Source: Amanita rubescens
Lineage: Eukaryota > Basidiomycota > Agaricomycetes > Agaricales > Amanitaceae
Direction of reading: 5' to 3'
NCBI GenBank assembly: GCA_015039365.1
Contig: WION01000798.1
Location: 1-14,803 of the forward strand
Length of the DNA: 14,803 bases
In this document: in pieces, positions 9,188 through 14,803 of the stretch
Numbering within the stretch: the first letter of the stretch is position 1
Layout of the letters: each line of letters begins with the position of its first letter
The notes under the pieces: generated by a model
Database searches by the model: none
The model's input: the letters and a program-made list of their open reading frames with translations, nothing else
What the model was told of the DNA's origin: nothing
Position numbers and translations under genes: made by a program

Positions 9188-9922
9188 GTAGCGGAGTACA
9201 GGGGTTGTCAAATGTAGATTGAACAATTGAAAGGCAACTACGCATTTGTTAGTTATCTGGGCACTTCAGCTGTCCCGCATGACTACCTTGAAGGGAATAG
9301 AAATTTTACTGTGCTGTTAGAATGGGCGAAGACTCTGGAGGGTGAATATTTGTCGTAGTCCGAGTCAACCGCGACCTATTGTAAGATCATGTAAGTAGTG
9401 CGACTTTGATCGAGAGCCAACATCTCACGTGAACGACTTTAAAGCAACGCGCAACGGAAAAGAGCGCGACGAGCAGGAGAGCCCTAGCACATTTCATAGT
9501 ATCATCTATGATGGAAGCAGAGAAGGTGAACGAAAGGAATGGGCACGGTTAAGAATGAAGATATGAACATGATTCCATCAATGAAATCGCAAGCAGTAGA
9601 CTTGAGCCGTCTTCATTAGGTATTCTATCCAGTGATCAGAGTATATCATTATTTTGCGAGTAGCCTGCCGACAGTGCGAGCGATTGACTACCTTTCATTC
9701 GTAAATCAATGTGCGTCATGCCCGGTGTCACGTCACGGGGATAAATAGCTGCAGTTCCCTAGCACCAGGTTGGTCGCCTTGCGCTAACCGTGGTAATAAA
9801 ATCGCTATCATCACTGCAGATCAACACCGTTCATAGCATCAATGTCGCCGAGTTGTACACCCGCTTGTTTGGTCCAGAGTCAGAGCTTGTTTACTTGCGT
9901 GCGTGGGGTATAAACAAAAGAT
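9188..9922. promoter_or_regulatory. Divergent intergenic region
   Basis: This segment lies between the start of the minus-strand membrane gene and the start of the plus-strand Yae1 gene, so it should hold both promoters. TATA-like candidates on the plus strand are GATAAATAG near 9740 and GTATAAAC near 9908; the second is only about 12 nt from the ATG and so is unlikely to be the core promoter. No gene is seen; an open frame at 9790-9984 shares no recognisable motif and overlaps the Yae1 start in another frame. Confidence 0.4.
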
Positions 9923-10484
9923 ATGATGGACTTGGATTCACCTTGGGCCGACGAGGCGGATTTCAACATCGTCCGAGAAAATGAATGGTCAAAAATAGAG
10001 TCCGGGTTCACAAATGTATGCCTAGCGTCTAGTCCCGAGAGCGTGAGCTAACGCAATTTACTTTGTGCAGGCGGGCTATCGGGAAGGAATCACTGAAGGC
10101 AAAGAATCAACACTGCAAGAGGGATTTGATGCGGGTTTTGCCCAAGTAGGCGCGCCTTTAGGTCGAGAGCTGGGGATACTTCGAGGCATTGCGTCAGCCC
10201 TTGTCCGTTTCTTGTCACTTTCTGGACCGCTATCTTCGACACTAGACGAAGCTCGAGACATCTCTACACAACTTGCAAGCATCAGATACTCTGATATTGC
10301 ACCACCAGATCTCGAAGCAGAAGCCCACGCTCGAGAGCATTTTGAAAGCAGAGAAGGCGACGACGACGTTGATATACCAGAAGAATTGGCAGAGAAACGG
10401 AAGATGGAAAAGTTGGAGGATATGTTGGCAGGTATGACCGCGGATGAGCATAAAGCTGGGAGCGCAGAGGCCGACGATAGATGA
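9923..10484 (+). CDS. YAE1: Yae1-type deca-GX3 protein (Rli1/ABCE1 Fe-S maturation adaptor)
   Basis: Exon 1 (9923-10015) encodes an acidic 31-residue start with the N-terminal DSPWADEADFNIVRENEW pattern. A 55-nt intron (10016-10070) leads to exon 2. Residues 32-70 carry the family signature: Gly at 33, 37, 41, 49, 53, 62, 66 and 70, a four-residue spacing known as deca-GX3, in the YAE1 form (AGYREG..EGKESTLQEGF) rather than the LTO1 form. In yeast, Yae1 with Lto1 links the cytosolic Fe-S targeting complex to the ATPase Rli1, needed for ribosome recycling. The frame ends at TGA 10482-10484 (168 aa), but a conserved-looking C-terminal stretch, RPTIDDVRRLKDRL, lies in the +1 frame at 10468-10560. 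The natural end may therefore be TAG at 10558, with a frameshift near 10432-10468. The first of two adjacent ATGs is taken as the start. It lies in tandem with eIF2 gamma. Confidence 0.88.
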
Positions 10485-10740
10485 TGTCAGGAGGCTGAAA
10501 GACCGGTTATATGGGCTTTGCGGGACGATTGGAGTGAACGCAGAGTTGACCTTTCGATAGCACACTTTCGTACGTCGAGCAGCTCACGTTGGTGTTCACC
10601 CATTGCAGATACCAAATAGCAAGAGATTTCTTCATTGTTGGTCCTTTTGAACAGACTTTAGCGTGGGAATGAGCTAGTCATTTTGATCAATCGCGAGCGG
10701 GTGACATTAAGATATCTCTCGTTAGATCACTACTGCTATC
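10485..10740. promoter_or_regulatory. Intergenic: Yae1 3' end and eIF2 gamma promoter
   Basis: About 180-256 nt, depending on where Yae1 ends, separate the two translation-related genes, which face the same way. The first 76 nt probably encode the displaced Yae1 C-terminus. No TATA box is clear before the ATG at 10741; the leader ends in a pyrimidine/adenine-rich stretch, ACTACTGCTATC. Confidence 0.45.
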
Positions 10741-12480
10741 ATGCCTGGCGACGAGACATTGCAAAAATTAGAAGATGCTTCTGATTCTGAGGAGGAAGAC
10801 GAGCACAAAGCCGATGCGATCCCAAAGGTCGATGTAGATGTCACAAAACTGACTCCTCTATCTCCAGAAGTCATCTCAAAACAGGTGAGCACTTACGTTC
10901 AGATATAAAAACGAGGTCTGATGATACTTTAGGCTACAATAAATCTTGGTGTGCTTCTTTCATTCATCCGTAAACAACTCAACTTAGACTTCCATCTGCT
11001 AGGTACTATCGGCCATGTCGCTCACGGTAAATCGACGGTTGTCAAAGCCATTTCCGGCGTGCAAACCGTGCGTTTCAAAAACGAACTAGTGCGGAACATT
11101 ACGATCAAGCTTGGTTATGCCAATGCAAAAGTGCGGAGCTATTGTCCATCCCTCATTCGTCCGTTCATCTATCACGCAGATCTACAAATGCGAAAATGAT
11201 GCGTGCCCGCGACCAGGCTGCTACAGATCATATCGTTCCGATAAAGAGGATCATCCCCCTTGCGAGCGACCGGGATGCAATCACCGCATGAAACTCGTTC
11301 GACATGTCTCCTTTGTAGATTGCCCTGGACATGATATTCTCATGGCTACTATGTTAAACGGCGCTGCCGTCATGGACGCGGCCCTACTTCTCATTGCAGG
11401 AAATGAAACATGCCCACAACCTCAAACTTCGGAACATCTCGCTGCCGTGGAGATCATGAAACTGGAACATATTATCATTCTCCAAAACAAAGTTGATCTG
11501 ATAAAGGAAGCACAAGCCTTGGAGCACCAAAAGAGTATTGCTGCCTTTGTTAAAGGTTCGTCGTGCCTGGTTGTTATTGTATCCCGATTTGCAACTTGAA
11601 TTCGTGTAGGAACGGTCGCTGAAACATCACCGATTGTGCCCATCTCCGCACAACTGAAATATAATATTGACGCCGTCAACGAATATATCGTGAAACGCAT
11701 CCCCATCCCCGTGCGCGACTTCACTTCTGACCCTAGGCTGATTGTTATTCGGTCATTCGATGTTAACAAGCCTGGCGCAGAGGTGGACGAGCTCAAAGGA
11801 GGTGTAGCTGGTGGTTCTATCCTCATGGGGGTCCTTCAGATAGGACAAGAAGTTGAGATTCGGCCTGGTATTGTGACGAAGGATACCGCAGGTCGTACGA
11901 AATGCCAGCCCATCTTTAGCAGGATCATGTCGCTTCACGCAGAAAACAACCTTCTCTCTTTCGCCGTTCCCGGAGGACTAATAGGTGTTGGCACAAAAAT
12001 TGATCCTACTCTGTGTCGAGCAGATCGATTAGTGGGTCAAGTGCTGGGTGCGGTCGGAAAACTTCCAAAGATCTATACCGGTAAGCATATATAACCCTTC
12101 CGGAAGACTCTGCTCACAAATGACATCTGCAGAGCTGGAAATTAACCTATTTTTACTTCGCCGACTACTTGGAGTGAAGACGGAAGATAAGAAGCAGACC
12201 AAGGTCTCTAAACTGGTGAAAAATGAGCTTTTGCTTATAAACATTGGATCCACGTCTACTGGTGGTAGAGTGTTGAGCGTCAAGGCAGATCTGGCGAAGA
12301 TCCAGTTAACATCCCCCGCTTGCACGGAGATCGGCGAGAAGGTGGCACTATCTCGTCGAATCGAGAAACATTGGCGTCTAGTTGGTGAGTGTCTCTACGA
12401 CCTTTAAGAAAATAATGGATTAACGAATGTCTACAGGTTGGGGAAGCGTACAGCGTGGCACAGTATTGGAAGTAGAGTAG
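10741..12480 (+). CDS. GCD11: Translation initiation factor eIF2 gamma subunit (476 aa)
   Basis: eIF2 gamma is the GTPase that carries initiator Met-tRNA to the 40S ribosome as part of eIF2 alpha-beta-gamma. Seven exons (10741-10884, 10933-10948, 11003-11130, 11180-11555, 11610-12080, 12133-12384, 12437-12480) join through six introns of 48-54 nt. Exon 2 is a 16-nt microexon. After an acidic N-terminus come G1 GHVAHGKST (57-65), switch [13 protein letters not shown], a Cys-rich zinc knuckle (Cys 100, 105, 110, 124, 129), G3 DCPGH (143-147), G4 NKVD (199-202) and SAQ (234-236). Domains II and III follow, with the conserved [15 protein letters not shown] and GSTSTGGRV stretches, ending [13 protein letters not shown]. 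Length fits the family (about 470-530 aa). One oddity: residue 83 is Val where the usual motif is NELERN. All splice sites are canonical and no break is seen, so this is the working copy. Confidence 0.98.
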
Positions 12481-12728
12481 TAGTATATCGCACTGCCTTC
12501 ATACACGATGCATTTATTGTTTTCCTTTCACGCTACCTTGCATTGATTCACTCTATCCAAGCAAAAGAACTTGACGTTCGAGAACGGCTTCTAACCTCCA
12601 TACTTTCGTTCGGCACATTCTAATAATGTAGTACACAATCAGGAGTAGAAGACTCTTATTCTCGGTCCAACTACTGAAGTACTGATCGCTGTGCCGCTAG
12701 AGATTGTCTAAGTGAAACTGTGAGATGA
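12481..12728. terminator. 3' region of eIF2 gamma and gap before the HNH remnant
   Basis: About 250 nt without a supported gene. It should contain the eIF2 gamma 3' UTR and polyadenylation site; the segment at 12618-12640 (TTCTAATAATGTAG) is AT-rich, but no signal is decisive. Confidence 0.35.
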
Positions 12729-13894
12729 TATTCACTCGAAGAAGGCACCGTCGAGTACATTGTACAAAGAGCCGCCGTGATTCAAGAAGTGTTCGATGAT
12801 GCACAAACGGTCATCTAAAACAGTATTACTAAAAAAGGCCTACGACTCCACTATCATAAAATGTCTCATATGCATGTCAGACTCGTCTTCCCTGCAACTC
12901 ATGCCTCTACGGGCCCACAGCCTGCCAACTGGCTTCGGATATCAGCATGAAATCTCAGAGTCAGAAGCCTCCAACACGACCGCTTTTGACACGAGGGTCG
13001 ATGCCAGAGACCTTCGACGCTGTGTGGTATGCGGCAAGAAAGCGAGAGAGGGACCACATCCAGGCGTACACCGGGCGCATATATAGACAAAACTGAATAT
13101 GTATGGTAAGAGATTGTTTTCTGCTTGTAACTGAACAATAGTTAATTCCGCATAGTGGAACTTCAGGCTCAAGAACACAGGCTTTATTCCTCCTCTCGCT
13201 AAAAGCGTGAAGCATGAACCACGAAACGGTCATCAATTTATGTAATTTGCATCATAGACACTTCGATGGCTATCGCTTTTTCGTCCGATGGGTTCCCTCG
13301 GTAAGCCTCAATTGTGAAAATGGTGGCAGTCTTTTCTAACTATCAACAGGCCCGCGTCTTCGTATTCGTAAACTTTTCTCAGCATCGATCCCTGGAGCAA
13401 TTTCATGGGAAGACGGTCGCGCTTAATCCAAACCGCAACCACTAGCCCGTTCCCGCTGCATTCCTGATCCACGAGATGCGTACAAGGGGATTTCACCCTT
13501 GGTGCGCCGACCGATCAATCCCCTATCCATTATCTCCACTTATACTCTTGTTGACAATGGTGGAGGCGGCGGAGTGGCAAGGTTTTTGGAGGTGGGAGTG
13601 GTGCCGCTGAACCGGGCGGAAGTGATACCGATGATCGGGTGAAAGTGATACCGCTGAACAGGGTGGAAGTGGTGGAGCGAGTTCTAGCAGCGGACCCTCG
13701 TCCACAGGAATAAACCAACAATATCTTGTTCTCAGCAATCCTTTCGGGATCCAGAACTGCTCGAATCCATGCGTCGTCAGTGGCAACAGCTCCCGAATTG
13801 GAAATCTGCAACAGTCGAAGGATCGACCTGGGAAGGGACAGCAGAAGAGAACGCGAGGAAATACGTCGATCTTTTTGGCCTCAGTACTCTTTAA
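12729..13894 (+). pseudogene. HNH_2-type nuclease gene, decayed by frameshifts and stops
   Basis: Pieces in several plus-strand frames read in order as a fungal HNH_2-domain protein. A tentative N-terminal piece is at 12729-12815. DARDLRRCVVCGKK then VHRAHI at about 13000-13083 gives the Cys pair and first His. A GFIPPLAKSVKHEPRNG piece lies at about 13180-13232. LCNLHHRHFDGYRFF at 13238-13300 carries the second Cys and the His pair. A clean 49-nt intron (13301-13349) follows, then ARVFVFVNFSQHRSL with FHGKTVALNPN, and after an in-frame TAG (13443-13445) the piece PVPAAFLIHEMRTRGFHPW. A Gly-rich linker and a C-terminal exon (13736-13894) with VEGSTWEGTAEENARKYVD complete it. At least two frameshifts (near 13085 and near 13235) and one nonsense codon break it. 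The family, common in Basidiomycota, has no firm role. It sits exactly between the two eIF2 gamma copies in the same orientation. Confidence 0.85.
13608..13682. repeat. Degenerate tandem repeat of about 23-25 nt in the HNH linker
   Basis: Three imperfect units built around CCGCTGAACCGGGCGGAAGTGATA, CCGATGATCGGGTG and CCGCTGAACAGGGTGG follow one another. In one frame they encode a Gly/Ser/Asp-rich linker. Slippage in such repeats could explain a frame change here. Confidence 0.5.
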
Positions 13895-13970
13895 CTTAAA
13901 AAACTGTATTATACAAGTCAAGCCAAGTCGAATTTTTTTGTAACCGAGACACGACCAGGATTAATCCTAC

Positions 13971-14803
13971 TCAAAACAGGTGAGCGCTACGTTCAGATAT
14001 AAAAGCAACGTCTGATGATACTTTACTAGAACTACAATAGATCTTCCATTCATTTGTAAACAACCCAACGTAGACTTCCGTCTGCTAGGTACTATCAGGC
14101 ATGTTTCTCGACGGTTGTCAAAGCCATTTCTGCAAACTATGCGTTTCAAAAAGAATAGTGCGGAACATTACGACTGGGTTATGCTGATGCAAAAGTGCGG
14201 AGCTAGTGTTTATCCCCTTATTCGTCCGTTCACTCATCAAGCAGATCTACAAATGGGAAAACGATAGGTGCCCACGACCAGGCTGCTATAGATCATTTCG
14301 TTCCGATAACTCGTTCGACATGTCTCCTTTGTGGATTGCCCTGGACATGGTATTCTCATGGCTACTATGTTAACCGGGCTGCCGTCATGGACGCGGCCCT
14401 ACTTCTCATTGCAGGAAATGAAACATGCCTTCAACCTCAAACTTCAGAACATCTCGCTACCGTAAACTAGAACATATTATCATCCTTCAAAACAAAGTTG
14501 GTCTGAAAAAGGAAGCACAAGCCTTGGAGCACCAAAACATATCGCTGCCCTTGTTAGAGGTTCGTCGTGTCCGGTTGTCATTGCATCCCGATCCACAACT
14601 TGAATTCATGTAGGAACGGTCGCTGGAACTCATCACCAATTGTGCTCATTTCCGCACACACAATTGACGTCGTCAACGAATATATCGTGAAACGCACCCC
14701 CATCATCGATTAGTCGGTCAAGTGCTGGGCGCAGTCGGAAAGCTTTACGGTAAGCATGTATGACCCTTTCGGAAGACTATGCTTACAAATGAATTTGTAG
14801 AGC
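13971..14803 (+). pseudogene. Tandem, intron-containing pseudogene copy of eIF2 gamma (runs off the edge)
   Basis: Starting at TCAAAACAGGTGAGC (the last codons of parent exon 1), the sequence follows parent positions 10875-12135 in order, introns included. Copies of introns 1, 2, 3, 4 and 5 are all recognisable (for example GTAAGCATGTATGACCC at 14750 for intron 5). It lacks the promoter, start codon and most of exon 1. Many lesions are visible: a 10-nt loss in the P-loop near 14108, small losses near 14130, 14140 and 14461, a 49-nt loss near 14309 that removes half the zinc knuckle, and a loss of about 316 nt near 14708 that removes most of domain II coding. In-frame stops follow. Retained introns show it arose by DNA duplication, not from mRNA. 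Introns and exons look similarly diverged, as expected without selection. It continues past the window. Confidence 0.95.

Noticed and set aside
9486..9514. Inverted repeat TCATAG...CTATGA as a regulatory hairpin
   Set aside because: A six-base stem in AT-rich intergenic DNA is expected by chance.
12029..12325. Minus-strand 98-codon frame
   Set aside because: Antisense to eIF2 gamma exons 5-6, which are unambiguous.
13523..13921. Minus-strand 132-codon frame
   Set aside because: It overlaps the C-terminal blocks of the HNH remnant, which match a known family on the plus strand; the minus frame matches nothing.
13971..14803. Processed (retrotransposed) copy of eIF2 gamma
   Set aside because: Five introns are recognisable in the copy, so it derives from genomic DNA.

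Overview
The window looks like nuclear DNA from a mushroom-forming basidiomycete (Agaricomycetes-type). Genes are split by many short GT-AG introns of about 45-76 nt. One gene is unmistakably eukaryotic: the gamma subunit of translation factor eIF2. Several others resemble families expanded in agaricomycetes, namely SRPK-like kinases, HNH_2-type nucleases and MARVEL-like four-span membrane proteins. There is no bacterial operon, tRNA, rRNA or CRISPR signal. All gene models were built by hand by joining frames at plausible splice sites; none has been checked against transcripts or a database.

Layout. 1-640 (+): 3' part of a frameshifted SRPK-like kinase pseudogene cut by the window edge. 640-1260: GGAGTCC-rich, repeat-like DNA with a short tandem/inverted repeat at 1094-1157. 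1799-2996 (-): a four-exon gene for an unrecognised zincin-like protein (HELVH plus GEAG..E) broken by two in-frame TGA codons. 3000-4850: mostly unassigned, with one possible two-exon fragment at 4039-4262. 4858-5558 (+): an intact five-exon, 165-aa MARVEL-like membrane protein. 5790-6495 (+): a short single-pass membrane protein that looks like the anchor region of something larger. 6496-7797: no resolvable gene. 7798-9187 (-): a single-pass membrane protein with a long Pro/Ser-rich tail. 9923-10484 (+): a Yae1-type deca-GX3 protein. 10741-12480 (+): intact seven-exon eIF2 gamma (GCD11, 476 aa). About 12729-13894 (+): decayed HNH_2-type nuclease gene. 13971 to the window end (+): a decayed tandem copy of the eIF2 gamma gene that still carries its introns.

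Functionally the firm core is a translation-related pair: Yae1 (adaptor for Fe-S maturation of the ribosome-recycling ATPase Rli1/ABCE1) next to eIF2 gamma (carrier of initiator Met-tRNA). The rest is membrane proteins of unknown role and dead genes. The most notable feature is the amount of gene decay: four pseudogenes at different stages, including a direct-repeat copy of an essential, normally single-copy translation gene separated from its parent by a dead HNH gene. I did not find a convincing new multi-gene system. The best candidates for something undescribed are the HELVH/GEAG protein family and the small membrane proteins.
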